From assembly GCA_030652245.1 (NCBI GenBank), contig JAUSBB010000051.1, positions 1-35,257 on the forward strand: DNA of 35,257 nt, in the 5' to 3' direction. The stretch is from Rhodocyclaceae bacterium (GTDB lineage Bacteria; Pseudomonadota; Gammaproteobacteria; Burkholderiales; Rhodocyclaceae). The notes beneath the pieces are model-generated. The model was not told the DNA's origin, did not search any database, and worked only from the letters and a program-made list of their open reading frames with translations. Positions 11,524-21,530 of the stretch are shown here, piece by piece. Position 1 is the stretch's first letter, and every line of letters starts with the position of its first letter. Made by a program: the position numbers and the translations under genes.

Positions 11524-13107
11524 TTAATGCCTGAAATGACGAAAACCGGCGAACACCATGGCGATGTTGTGTTCATCGGCGGCGGCAATCACCTCCGCGT
11601 CGCGCACCGAGCCGCCGGGTTGGATCACCGCTGTGGCGCCGGCCTGGGCCAGCACGTCGAGGCCGTCGCGGAAGGGGAAAAAGGCATCCGAGGCGACGAC
11701 CGAGCCCTTGACGGTCATCTGGTTGTTCTCGGCCTTGATCGCGGCGATGCGCGCCGAATCGACGCGGCTCATCTGGCCGGCGCCGACGCCGACGGTCATT
11801 GCGTCCTTGCAGTAGACGATGGCGTTCGACTTGACGTACTTGGCGACCTTCCAGGCGAAGAGCAAATCGCGCATTTCCTGCTCGGTCGGCAGGCGCTTCG
11901 TGACCACCTTGATGTCGCTTTGCGTGATGCGCGCCTCGTCGGCCGTCTGCACCAGCAGGCCGCCACCGACGCGCTTGAAGTCGAGGGCGCCGGAACTGCT
12001 GCCCAGCGGCACGATCAGTACCCGCAGGTTTTGCTTGGCGCCAAAGACCTGGCGCGCCTCGGTGGTGATTTCCGGCGCGATGATGACTTCGGCGAACTGG
12101 CCCGAGACCGCCTCGGCGCATGCTTTATCAATAGCGCAGTTGAAAGCGATGATGCCGCCGAAGGCCGAGGTGGGGTCGGTCGAGAAGGCGCGGCGGTAGG
12201 CTTCCAGAGCGGAGGCGCCGAGCGCCACGCCGCAGGGGTTGGCGTGCTTGACGATGACGCAGGTTGCCGCCGCGTCAGCCGTGCCGAACGCCTTGACGGC
12301 TTCCCAGGCGGCATCGGCGTCGCCGATGTTGTTGTAGGAAAGTTCCTTGCCCTGCAATTGTTGGTAGCTGGCGATGCTGCCCGGCACCGGCGTCGGCTCG
12401 CGATAGAAGGCGGCCTGCTGGTGCGGATTTTCACCGTAGCGCATGGTGTCGGCCTTGTCGAAGGCCAGTTGCAGGCGCTCGGGGAAGGTGGTCGGCTTGC
12501 TGTCGGCGTCGAGCGCGGTGAGCCAGTTGGCGATGGCGCCGTCGTAGCGGGCGGTATGCACGAAGGCCTTTTTGGCCAGCGCGAAGCGCGTGGCGTAGGA
12601 GATCGCGCCGCCGTTGGCTTTCAGCTCGTCGATGATCAGGGCATAGTCGGCCGGTTCGACGACGACCGCGCAACCGCCCTGTTCGTTGCCGTGGTTTTTC
12701 GCCGCGGCGCGCACCATGGTCGGGCCGCCGATGTCGATGTTCTCGATGGCGTCGGTCAGCGTGCAGTCCTTTTTCGCAATGGCCTGCTGGAAGGGATAGA
12801 GGTTAACGACGACGAGGTCGATGGCCGGGATGCCGTGCTTTTCCATGGTCGCCGCGTGTTCGGCGTTGCCGCGAATGCCCAGGATGCCGCCATGCACCTT
12901 GGGGTGCAGGGTCTTGACGCGGCCGTCGAGCATCTCGGGGAAGCCGGTGTAGTCGGAGACATCGGTGACGGCGATGCCGGCGTCCTTCAGCAGCTTGGCC
13001 GTGCCGCCGGTGGACAAAAGCTTGATGCCCAGGGCGGCGAGTTCGCGCGCAAAGTCGACCGCGCCGTGCTTGTCGGAAACGCTGATGAGTGCCTGGCTGA
13101 CCTTCAT
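11524..13107 (-). CDS. purH: Bifunctional AICAR transformylase / IMP cyclohydrolase
   Basis: A 527-residue enzyme catalysing the last two steps of IMP synthesis: formylation of AICAR and ring closure. The N-terminal cyclohydrolase domain (about 1-200) shows [21 protein letters not shown] and [12 protein letters not shown]. The C-terminal transformylase domain shows [43 protein letters not shown] and the terminal [24 protein letters not shown]. The start at 13107 has GAGGAG upstream; an in-frame codon 11 residues earlier is not needed. It lies 10 bases after fis. Confidence 0.98.
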   Translation of the reverse strand: MKVSQALISVSDKHGAVDFARELAALGIKLLSTGGTAKLLKDAGIAVTDVSDYTGFPEMLDGRVKTLHPKVHGGILGIRGNAEHAATMEKHGIPAIDLVVVNLYPFQQAIAKKDCTLTDAIENIDIGGPTMVRAAAKNHGNEQGGCAVVVEPADYALIIDELKANGGAISYATRFALAKKAFVHTARYDGAIANWLTALDADSKPTTFPERLQLAFDKADTMRYGENPHQQAAFYREPTPVPGSIASYQQLQGKELSYNNIGDADAAWEAVKAFGTADAAATCVIVKHANPCGVALGASALEAYRRAFSTDPTSAFGGIIAFNCAIDKACAEAVSGQFAEVIIAPEITTEARQVFGAKQNLRVLIVPLGSSSGALDFKRVGGGLLVQTADEARITQSDIKVVTKRLPTEQEMRDLLFAWKVAKYVKSNAIVYCKDAMTVGVGAGQMSRVDSARIAAIKAENNQMTVKGSVVASDAFFPFRDGLDVLAQAGATAVIQPGGSVRDAEVIAAADEHNIAMVFAGFRHFRH

Positions 13108-13117
13108 TTGTAGCTCC

Positions 13118-13348
13118 TCAGGGTAAATTATGTTCTGCAAGTTTGCGGCGCAGGGTGCTGCGGCTGATGCCCAGCATTGCGGCGGCGACCGTCTGGTTGT
13201 TCTGCGCCTGTTTCATGACAACTTCAAGCATGGGGCGTTCCACGCTGGCAATCACCATGTCGTAAATGGCGTGTGGCGACTCGCCATCCAGATCGCGGAA
13301 ATAACGGTTGAGATTGCGGCGAATGCAGTCGCCGATTTCCGTGCTCAT
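13118..13348 (-). CDS. fis: Fis-family nucleoid-associated regulator
   Basis: A 76-residue DNA-binding protein of the Fis family. The C-terminal helix-turn-helix is clear ([20 protein letters not shown], about residues 51-70), and the central dimerisation part includes [12 protein letters not shown]. coli Fis has 98 residues; this one is shorter at the N-terminus, as is usual in betaproteobacteria. The start codon overlaps the dusB stop by four bases (ATGA), the conserved dusB-fis arrangement, and purH follows after 10 bases. A longer reading frame extends upstream across dusB in another frame, but it lacks homology and is not used. Confidence 0.95.
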   Translation of the reverse strand: MSTEIGDCIRRNLNRYFRDLDGESPHAIYDMVIASVERPMLEVVMKQAQNNQTVAAAMLGISRSTLRRKLAEHNLP

Positions 13349-14346
13349 GCGGCCTCCGCGTAAATCGAGAGATCGTTGGCCGGGTGGCCGAGAAAGAATT
13401 CGTCGGCTGCGGCCAGTTGCGCGTCGATGTTTTCGAGCTGGTTCATCGCGTGGCGGAAGCGCGCCGCGCCAACGATGCCTTTCGTGTACCACGAGATATG
13501 TTTGCGCGCGATTCGCACGCCGGTGTCCGCGCCGTAGAAGGCGTAGAGGTCGGCGAGGTGCGCGCGCAGGATTGCGTGAATCTCGATGAAAGTCGGCGCT
13601 GGCAGGACGGCGCCGGTGTTCAGGAAATGCTCGATCTCGCGGAACAGCCAGGGCCGCCCCTGCGCCGCGCGGCCGATCATCACGCCGTCGGCCCCGGTGT
13701 AGTCGAGCACGGCCTTCGCCTGCTCGGGCGTCGTGATGTCGCCGTTGGCGATGACCGGAATCTTCACCTGTGATTTCACCAGGGCGATGGTGTCGTATTC
13801 GGCATGGCCATGATACTGGTCGGCGCGGGTGCGGCCGTGGATGGCGATGGCGCGCACGCCGCAATCCTCGGCGATCCGGGCGATGGCCGGCGCGTTCTTG
13901 TTCTCGCGGTTCCAGCCGGTGCGGAATTTCAGGGTCACCGGCGTATCCGGCACGGCGACGACGACGGCGTCGAGGATGCCCGCCACCAGCGCTTCGTTCT
14001 GCATCAGCGCCGAGCCGGCCATGACGTTGCAGACCTTCTTGGCCGGGCAGCCCATGTTGATGTCGATGATCTGCGCGCCGCGCTCGACGTTGTAACGCGC
14101 GGCCTGCGCCAGCAACGCCGGATCGGCCCCGGCGATCTGCACGACGATGGGCGCCACCTCGCCGGTGTGGTCGGCGCGGCGGCGCGTCTTGGCGCTGCCG
14201 TAGAGCAGGGAATTCGAGGTGACCATTTCGGACACCGCCAGCCCCGCGCCGAGCTTTTTGCACAACTGGCGGAACGGCCGGTCCGTCACCCCGGCCATCG
14301 GCGCGACGAACAAATTATTGCGCAGCGGGAAGCCGAGATAGTTCAT
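13345..14346 (-). CDS. dusB: tRNA-dihydrouridine synthase B
   Basis: A 333-residue FMN enzyme that reduces uridines in the D-loop of tRNA. Signatures: NLFVAPMAGVTDRPFRQLCKKLGAGL, the active-site loop DINMGCPAKKVCN with the catalytic cysteine, IAIHGRTRADQYHG, IPVIANGDI and GADGVMIGRAAQGRPWLF. Length is typical. It heads the dusB-fis-purH-purD-hemF group and begins 48 bases after ubiH; that gap holds TAAAAT (14385-14390, minus), a possible -10 without a clear -35. It contains an antisense copy of the 24-base motif, read here as VLPAPTF. Confidence 0.97.
   Translation of the reverse strand: MNYLGFPLRNNLFVAPMAGVTDRPFRQLCKKLGAGLAVSEMVTSNSLLYGSAKTRRRADHTGEVAPIVVQIAGADPALLAQAARYNVERGAQIIDINMGCPAKKVCNVMAGSALMQNEALVAGILDAVVVAVPDTPVTLKFRTGWNRENKNAPAIARIAEDCGVRAIAIHGRTRADQYHGHAEYDTIALVKSQVKIPVIANGDITTPEQAKAVLDYTGADGVMIGRAAQGRPWLFREIEHFLNTGAVLPAPTFIEIHAILRAHLADLYAFYGADTGVRIARKHISWYTKGIVGAARFRHAMNQLENIDAQLAAADEFFLGHPANDLSIYAEAA
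13589..13612 (+). repeat. 24-base dispersed motif, copy in dusB
   Basis: AAAGTCGGCGCTGGC, AGG, ACGGCG: full match to the consensus. Antisense to dusB; in the protein it reads VLPAPTF. Confidence 0.85.
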
Positions 14347-14394
14347 GGACGGAAGCGGGCGGGTGAGAAAAATGCGGGAGCGGGATTTTAACGC

Positions 14395-15582
14395 TTACCA
14401 GGCGCGCGCGCCGAACATCATGCGGCGGGCGACAAAATGGCGTAGTGGTGGCAGCAGGTCGAGCCCCAGCAGGGTCGCGCCACGGGCGTGGGCGAACGGC
14501 GGAAAGTCGTTGGAAAAGAGGCGGGCCAGGCCGTCGGTGAAGCGGATTGTCGCCTGGCGATCGAGGCGGCGGCGCGCGGCGTAGCGCGCCAGCAAGGCGG
14601 TAGTGCCCGGGTCAGCGGCATCGGTCAGCGTGTCGGCGAGTTCCATGATGTCACGCAGGGCCAGGTTGAAGCCCTGACCGGCGACGGGGTGCAGGGTCTG
14701 GGCGGCGTTGCCGATCCAGACCTGCCGTTCGGCGACGACCTGCGCGCGGTAACGCAGGCCAAGCGCGTAGCTGACGCGCGGGCCGGCAGCGGTAAAAGTG
14801 AGTCGCGTGCCGAACTGGTTTTGCAGCCGCGCCAAAAAACCGGCATCGTCCTCCGCGGCGAGTTGCGTGGCATCAGCGGAGCCGCAGGTAAAGACGACGG
14901 CGTACTGGTTGCCTTTCTGGCCCCCCACGCTCGCAATTTCGGCTCGCTGCCCCCCACAAGGGGGGCGCATGTCTCCTTGGGGCGGCCCGGCGGAGACATG
15001 ATCTTTTCCATAGGGCAACAGCGCGAGCGGTCCGTCCGGGGTAAAGCGCTCCCATGCAGTGTGGTGGTGCGGCTCGTGGGTAGTGGCCGTACACAGCACG
15101 GCAAGCTGATCGTAGTCGCGGACGGTGGCGGGGTCATCGACTACGGCACCCTCGGCCCAGGCGGTTAGCGCGTACTGCGCCGTGTCGCCAGTACCGACTT
15201 TCTGCTGTTCGTGGAAGGCGATGCCCGCCTTGGCGACAGCAGCGTCCAACGTGGCCGCCAGGTCGCCGGCGTTGAGCACGTGGCCAAGTGCCGGTACGCC
15301 TTCATCGCGCGCCGTCAGCTTGGTGCGGCCCAGTCGCCCGCGTTGGGAGATGTGGATGGCGTCGATGGCGGTGGCGGGGATGCCGTGCCAGACGCCGAGG
15401 CGTTCGAGAATCTGGCGCGAGCCGTGGGAGAGCGCGAGAATCCGCTTATCTTGTGTAACCGCGCCGCGCGCACGGGCGTCGAAAATTTCGCTGGCGATGC
15501 CTTGTTGGTGCAGCGCCAGGGCCAAGGCCATTCCCGCAGGTCCGCCCCCGACAATGGCAACAACGTCAGCCACTGTGGTCAT
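14395..15582 (-). CDS. ubiH: UbiH/Coq6-family FAD monooxygenase with in-frame insertion
   Basis: A 395-residue flavin monooxygenase of the UbiH/UbiF/VisC family, which hydroxylates the ring in ubiquinone synthesis. It shows the FAD-binding VVAIVGGGPAGMALALAL at the N-terminus, QDKRILALSHGS, and the C-terminal WIGNAAQTLHPVAGQGFNLALRD typical of UbiH. Residues about 194-226, between ALLPYGK and YAVVFTCGS, have no counterpart expected in the family and correspond to a hairpin-rich element (see the repeat at 14905-15003). The frame is kept, so the protein may still work. The start overlaps the pepP stop by 17 bases. UbiF or another paralogue is possible, since this family is hard to split by sequence. 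Confidence 0.88.
   Translation of the reverse strand: MTTVADVVAIVGGGPAGMALALALHQQGIASEIFDARARGAVTQDKRILALSHGSRQILERLGVWHGIPATAIDAIHISQRGRLGRTKLTARDEGVPALGHVLNAGDLAATLDAAVAKAGIAFHEQQKVGTGDTAQYALTAWAEGAVVDDPATVRDYDQLAVLCTATTHEPHHHTAWERFTPDGPLALLPYGKDHVSAGPPQGDMRPPCGGQRAEIASVGGQKGNQYAVVFTCGSADATQLAAEDDAGFLARLQNQFGTRLTFTAAGPRVSYALGLRYRAQVVAERQVWIGNAAQTLHPVAGQGFNLALRDIMELADTLTDAADPGTTALLARYAARRRLDRQATIRFTDGLARLFSNDFPPFAHARGATLLGLDLLPPLRHFVARRMMFGARAW
14905..15003 (-). repeat. Hairpin-rich element inserted in frame in ubiH
   Basis: About 99 bases holding two inverted repeats: GCCCCCC (14949-14955) with GGGGGGC (14960-14966), loop ACAA; and CATGTCTCC (14968-14976) with GGAGACATG (14992-15000), a perfect 9-bp stem around a GC-rich 15-base loop. 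It encodes about 33 low-complexity residues rich in Gly, Pro and Gln. Element boundaries are estimated from where UbiH family sequence resumes. Confidence 0.75.
15178..15201 (-). repeat. 24-base dispersed motif, copy in ubiH
   Basis: AAAGTCGG, TA, CTGGC, GAC, ACGGCG: differs from the consensus only at positions 9-10. Sense to ubiH, read as KVGTGDTA. Confidence 0.75.
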
Positions 15583-16903
15583 CGGCCATCAAGGCTTCAA
15601 TGTCGGCGATGGTCTTCGGCGCGGCGGCGGTGATGATTTCGCAGCCGCTTTGGGTCACCAGCGCGTCGTCCTCGATGCGCACGCCGATGTTGTGGAAGGC
15701 AACGGGAACGTCGTCGGCGGGGCGGATGTAGCAACCCGGTTCGACGGTCAGCATCATGCCGGGGGCCAGTACGCGCCAGCCATGGTCATCCGGGCCCGAG
15801 CGGTAGGTGCCGGCGTCATGCACGTCCATGCCCAGCCAGTGGCCGGTGCGGTGCATGTAAAAACGTTTGAAAGCTCCAGATTCGATCACGCCGTCGAGAC
15901 TGCCCTCGAGCAGTTTCAGGTCCAGCATGCCCTGAGCCAGCACACGCACGGCGGCAGTGTGCGGATCGAGAAATGTCACGCCGGGGCGGATGGTGGCGAT
16001 GGCAGCCGCTTGCGCGTCGAGCACCAGCTCATAGATGTCGGCCTGCGGACCGGAGAAACGGCCGGCGACCGGGAAGGTGCGCGTGATGTCACTGGCGTAG
16101 CCGTCGATCTCGCAACCGGCGTCGATCAGGAGCAAATCTCCTGACTGGAGGGGACGGTTGTTTTCCACATAATGCAGGATGCAGGCGTTGGCGCCGCCGG
16201 CGACGATCGGTGGGTAAGCCGGGTACTGGCTGCCCTGGCGACGGAATTCGTGCAGGAACTCGGCCTCGACTTCGTATTCGAACCGGCCCGGGGCGGCAAA
16301 CCGCATGGCGCGCCGGTGGGCGGTGCAGGCGATGGTTGCGGCCTTTTGCATCAGGGCGATTTCGTGGGCGTCCTTGACGAGGCGCATCTCGTCGAGTACG
16401 GCGCGCACATCGTGGATGACAGCCGGGGCGCTTTTGCCGGCGCGCGCCTGGGCGCGCACGGCGTTCAGCGCGGCAGCGATTCGCGCATCCCAACCGACGT
16501 CATGCCCGATCGAGAACCAGAGCGCGGGCTGGTCGGCCAGCAGTTCCGCCAGCTTGCTGTCGAATTCCTTGATGGAGAATGCAGCGTCGCAGCCGAAGGT
16601 TTCACGCGCGGCGTCCGGCCCGTGGCGGAAACCATCCCAGATTTCCTTGTCGATGTCCTTGTCGCGGCAGAACAGGATGGATTGAGGCCCGTCGTTACTC
16701 CGGCCGGTGATCAGCACCAGCACGGCCTCGGGTTCGGGAAACCCGGTCAGGTAATGGAAGTAGCTGTCGGCGCGGTAAGGATAGGTGGTGTCGCGATTGC
16801 GCACGCGCTCGGGCGCGGTGGGGATGACGGCCAACCCGCCACCGGCTTCTCCCATGCGGGCGAGCAGTGAAAGTCGGCGCTGGCGGAACGGCGTGATGTT
16901 CAT
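15566..16903 (-). CDS. pepP: Xaa-Pro aminopeptidase (aminopeptidase P)
   Basis: A 445-residue M24-family metallopeptidase that removes N-terminal residues preceding proline. The N-terminal creatinase-like domain (about 1-175) contains TYPYRADSYFHYLTGFPEPEAV. The catalytic domain has the metal ligands in LIDAGCEIDGYASDITRTFP, HRTGHWLGMDVHD, MLTVEPGCYI and VRIEDD. Length matches E. coli PepP (441). It starts 9 bases after murU and overlaps ubiH, as in the pepP-ubiH order of many proteobacteria. An antisense copy of the 24-base motif lies in its first codons. Confidence 0.96.
   Translation of the reverse strand: MNITPFRQRRLSLLARMGEAGGGLAVIPTAPERVRNRDTTYPYRADSYFHYLTGFPEPEAVLVLITGRSNDGPQSILFCRDKDIDKEIWDGFRHGPDAARETFGCDAAFSIKEFDSKLAELLADQPALWFSIGHDVGWDARIAAALNAVRAQARAGKSAPAVIHDVRAVLDEMRLVKDAHEIALMQKAATIACTAHRRAMRFAAPGRFEYEVEAEFLHEFRRQGSQYPAYPPIVAGGANACILHYVENNRPLQSGDLLLIDAGCEIDGYASDITRTFPVAGRFSGPQADIYELVLDAQAAAIATIRPGVTFLDPHTAAVRVLAQGMLDLKLLEGSLDGVIESGAFKRFYMHRTGHWLGMDVHDAGTYRSGPDDHGWRVLAPGMMLTVEPGCYIRPADDVPVAFHNIGVRIEDDALVTQSGCEIITAAAPKTIADIEALMADDHSG
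16870..16893 (+). repeat. 24-base dispersed motif, copy in pepP
   Basis: AAAGTCGGCGCTGGC, GGA, ACGGCG: full match. Antisense to pepP, in the codons for PFRQRRLS, a third coding frame. Confidence 0.85.
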
Positions 16904-16912
16904 GCGCTGATC

Positions 16913-18597
<1,685 letters not shown>

Positions 18598-18616
18598 GCA
18601 AGGAATTCCGGTCAAA

Positions 18617-18625
18617 TGATAGAAT
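18617..18625 (+). promoter_or_regulatory. Candidate extended -10 for lptD operon
   Basis: TGA-TAGAAT reads toward lptD and would give a leader of about 58 bases before the ATG. It shares the inverted repeat AGAAT-CTCAA-ATTCT with the opposing element at 18631-18639. No clear -35. Confidence 0.4.
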
Positions 18626-18630
18626 CTCAA

Positions 18631-18639
18631 ATTCTACCA
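18631..18639 (-). promoter_or_regulatory. Candidate extended -10 for amgK-murU operon
   Basis: On the minus strand TGG-TAGAAT faces amgK, placing transcription start near 18624 and supporting the GTG start at 18597. It is the mirror of the lptD element. Confidence 0.35.
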
Positions 18640-18689
18640 TTGGCTTGATTGGCGCCCCGGCGCGCGGCACGGACAAAACTACGGCAACG

Positions 18690-21506
18690 ATGTTATTGGC
18701 ATGGCTTCGGCGGGCGGGGATTGCAGCGGGCTGGCTGGCGTGCGCCAGCACCGGCAGTTTTGCCGTGGCCGCCGAAAACCTGCCGGCCCTGCGGGTTGAT
18801 CCTTCACTGCTGGGCGGCGCGCCGCAACCGCTGGTGGCCGAGCAACCCGCACCGCCGGTTCGGCAACCCGTTACCCAGCCCGGTGCGTTAGCGCCTACTT
18901 CAACGCTCGCGCCGACCGCCGCGCCCGCACCAGCGCCCGCCCCGGAAAGCGCGGCCGCAAAAAAACCGCCGGCCGCGCCAACGCAAGCCGCTGCCATGTC
19001 CACTCCGGCCCCCGCGCCAGTTCGGGTTGCGGCCGCCCCCGCCGTGGTTGCCATCGGCCCGCAAAATCTGCCGCCCCTGCGCGTCGATCCGGCGCTCTTG
19101 GGCGCCGCTGCCCCGGCCCGCCTGCTGGCCGAGCGTCCGCCCGAAGTGGCCGAGCGCGCGGCATTGGCGCCTTTGTATTCCGCCCATGTCGCGGCAGGCG
19201 CCATTCCCGGCTTCACCACCAAGTCGGCGCCGCCGGCCGACAAAAAAACCGCGCCAACGCATGTCAGGGCGCGCAACATCAGCGGCGTCAATGAGATCGA
19301 GATCGTCGCCGAGGGCGATGCCGAGGTGCAGCGCGGGGACGACATCCTGCGTGCCGACCGCATCATTCACCGGCAGGACGAGGACGAGGTCGAGGCCATT
19401 GGCAATGTGCGCCTGACCAGCCCGGATTCCATCATCACCGGCCCGCGCCTGCGCATGAAAATGGCGGACAACACCGGCGAATTCGAAGCCCCCGCTTACA
19501 CCATCAGAACCCAGCCGAAGGACGTGCCGGAAGCCGCGCTGACCATGGGCGGCTTGCCGGCGGTCGGCCCCGGCGGCCAGGTTTTCGCGACGACCGGCAA
19601 AATGTTGGCGCGCCAGCCCGTGACGGCGAGCGGCGGCGCCACGCGCATGGAATTTCGCGGCGAAGACCAGTATCACCTGAAGCAGGCCAGTTACAGCACC
19701 TGCAAGCCGGGCGAGCGCGACTGGGAGATGGTTGTCGACGAACTCGATCTCGACTACACCACTGCGACCGGCACGGCGCGTCATGCCACGGTGCGCTTCA
19801 AGGACGTGCCCCTGCTCTACACCCCCTGGCTCAGCTTCCCGCTCGACAACGCCAGAAAGAGCGGCCTCCTGACGCCGACGATCGGCACGACCAGCAAGAG
19901 CGGCCTCGAGGTGACGGCGCCGTGGTACTGGAACATCGCCCCCAACATGGATGCGACGATTGCGCCCCGCCTGCTGTCGCGGCGCGGCCTGCAACTCAAC
20001 ACCGAGTTCCGCTATCTGCTCGACACCCCGCAAAATCGTACCCAGCCCGGCATGCCCGACAAAGGGCAACTGCGCGTCGAATACCTGCCGGGTGATCAGT
20101 TGGCTAACCGCGATCGCTACGGTTACGCGCTGTTGCACAATCAGACTCTGGGCCACGGGTTTGCGACGGCGCTCAACCTCAACGGCGTTTCCGACGACAA
20201 TTATTTCAGCGACCTGTCGACGCGCGTGGCGGCGGTATCGCAGGGCAACCTGCTGCGCCAGGGCATGCTGACCTACGGCGGCCCCTGGTACAGCGCGGCC
20301 TTGAACCTGCAAACCTACCAGACCCTGCAGGATCTGCCCTCGCCGTATCGGCGTCTGCCGCAGTTGACGGGCACGGCCAATCGCTACGACCTGCCGCTGG
20401 GCCTGGCCTTCAACCTGAATGCGGAGTATGTGAACTTCGACCACCCGAAGGAATTGCTCGGCAAACGCACCACGCTCTACCCGCAGCTCTCGCTGCCCCT
20501 GACCACCGCGGCGTTCTGGCTGACGCCGAAGGTCGGTTTTCATTCCACCCAATACCAGTTGAGCGGGCAGGAGCGCCTGGCCGCGACGGACTACCGCAAA
20601 AACGTGCCGCTGCAGCAAAGTCGCGCGCTGCCGATCTACAGCGTCGACGGCGGCTTCGTCCTGGAGCGTAACCTCGATGCCGGCTGGTTCGACCGCCCGC
20701 TGCTGCAGACGCTGGAACCGCGCGCCTTCTATCTGTATGTGCCAACCCGCGACCAGAGCACCCTGCCCGTATTTGACACCGGCATCGCCAGTTTCAGTCA
20801 TTCCCAGCTGTTCGCCGAAAATCGCTATGCCGGCGGCGACCGCATTGCCAACGCCAATCAGCTCACGTTGGCCTTGACCTCGCGCCTGCTCGATCCGGCT
20901 TCCGGGGCGGAACTCCTGCGCGCCACGCTCGGCCAGCTCCATTACTTCACGCAGCAGGCGGTGACACTGCCAGGCGAGACAGCGCGCACCGAACGTTCGG
21001 CGGACATCCTCGCGGCGCTATCCGGCCAGGTGCTGCCCAAAACCTATGCCGACCTCGGCTGGCAATACAACCCGCGCGACAAGCTGACCGAGCGGCTGAT
21101 GCTGGGCGGCCGCTATCACCCGGCCCCCGGGCAGATCTTCAACGCGGGCTACCGCTATGCGCGCGACCTGCTCGGCCAGATCGACGTGTCGGCCCAATGG
21201 CCGCTCGCCAAGGTGCTGGGTCCCGGTTGGCACGGCGTGGGTCGCTACAATTATTCGACCAAGGAAAAGCGCGTCATCGAAACCATTGGCGGTCTTGAAT
21301 ACAATGCCGGTTGCTGGGTCGGGCGTTTCGTCGTGCAACGGCTGGCGACGATCGCCGACAAGCCGACCACCGCGATGTTCTTCCAACTGGAGCTCAACGA
21401 TTTCTCGCGCATCGGTTCCAACCCGCTGGAACTCCTGCGGCGCAACATTCCCGGCTATGGCGTCATCAACCAACCCACCGCCGATCCGGTATTCGCCGCC
21501 CAATAA
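18690..21506 (+). CDS. lptD: LPS-assembly outer-membrane protein LptD
   Basis: A 938-residue outer-membrane protein that inserts lipopolysaccharide into the outer leaflet with LptE. Start ATG at 18690 gives a signal peptide ending near SFAVAAEN; the open frame reaches a TTG at 18645, which would precede it awkwardly. Residues about 30-185 are Pro/Ala-rich with a duplicated RVDPxLLG motif. Then follows the periplasmic OstA/LptA-like domain (about 190-290: IEIVAEGDAEVQRGDDILRAD broken over beta strands) and the beta-barrel domain from YTPWLSFPLDNARKSGLLTP onward. Cysteines are in YSTCKPG and NAGCWVG, one each, enough for one inter-domain disulfide. It is longer than E. coli LptD (784). First gene of lptD-surA-pdxA-rsmA. 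Confidence 0.95.
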   Translation: MLLAWLRRAGIAAGWLACASTGSFAVAAENLPALRVDPSLLGGAPQPLVAEQPAPPVRQPVTQPGALAPTSTLAPTAAPAPAPAPESAAAKKPPAAPTQAAAMSTPAPAPVRVAAAPAVVAIGPQNLPPLRVDPALLGAAAPARLLAERPPEVAERAALAPLYSAHVAAGAIPGFTTKSAPPADKKTAPTHVRARNISGVNEIEIVAEGDAEVQRGDDILRADRIIHRQDEDEVEAIGNVRLTSPDSIITGPRLRMKMADNTGEFEAPAYTIRTQPKDVPEAALTMGGLPAVGPGGQVFATTGKMLARQPVTASGGATRMEFRGEDQYHLKQASYSTCKPGERDWEMVVDELDLDYTTATGTARHATVRFKDVPLLYTPWLSFPLDNARKSGLLTPTIGTTSKSGLEVTAPWYWNIAPNMDATIAPRLLSRRGLQLNTEFRYLLDTPQNRTQPGMPDKGQLRVEYLPGDQLANRDRYGYALLHNQTLGHGFATALNLNGVSDDNYFSDLSTRVAAVSQGNLLRQGMLTYGGPWYSAALNLQTYQTLQDLPSPYRRLPQLTGTANRYDLPLGLAFNLNAEYVNFDHPKELLGKRTTLYPQLSLPLTTAAFWLTPKVGFHSTQYQLSGQERLAATDYRKNVPLQQSRALPIYSVDGGFVLERNLDAGWFDRPLLQTLEPRAFYLYVPTRDQSTLPVFDTGIASFSHSQLFAENRYAGGDRIANANQLTLALTSRLLDPASGAELLRATLGQLHYFTQQAVTLPGETARTERSADILAALSGQVLPKTYADLGWQYNPRDKLTERLMLGGRYHPAPGQIFNAGYRYARDLLGQIDVSAQWPLAKVLGPGWHGVGRYNYSTKEKRVIETIGGLEYNAGCWVGRFVVQRLATIADKPTTAMFFQLELNDFSRIGSNPLELLRRNIPGYGVINQPTADPVFAAQ

Positions 21507-21530
21507 ATTCGCTGCCCAATAATCCCGACA

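Noticed and set aside
13118-14263. 381-codon open frame spanning dusB and fis
   Set aside because: Only its last 76 codons (fis) show homology; the rest is an out-of-frame shadow of dusB with Arg/Ala-rich composition.
18630-18690. Longer starts for amgK (TTG 18630) and lptD (TTG 18645)
   Set aside because: Both fall in the promoter region; the shorter starts give a normal kinase N-terminus and a proper signal peptide.
18900-20942. 680-codon minus-strand open frame opposite lptD
   Set aside because: A GC-rich antisense shadow; lptD has all its domains on the plus strand.
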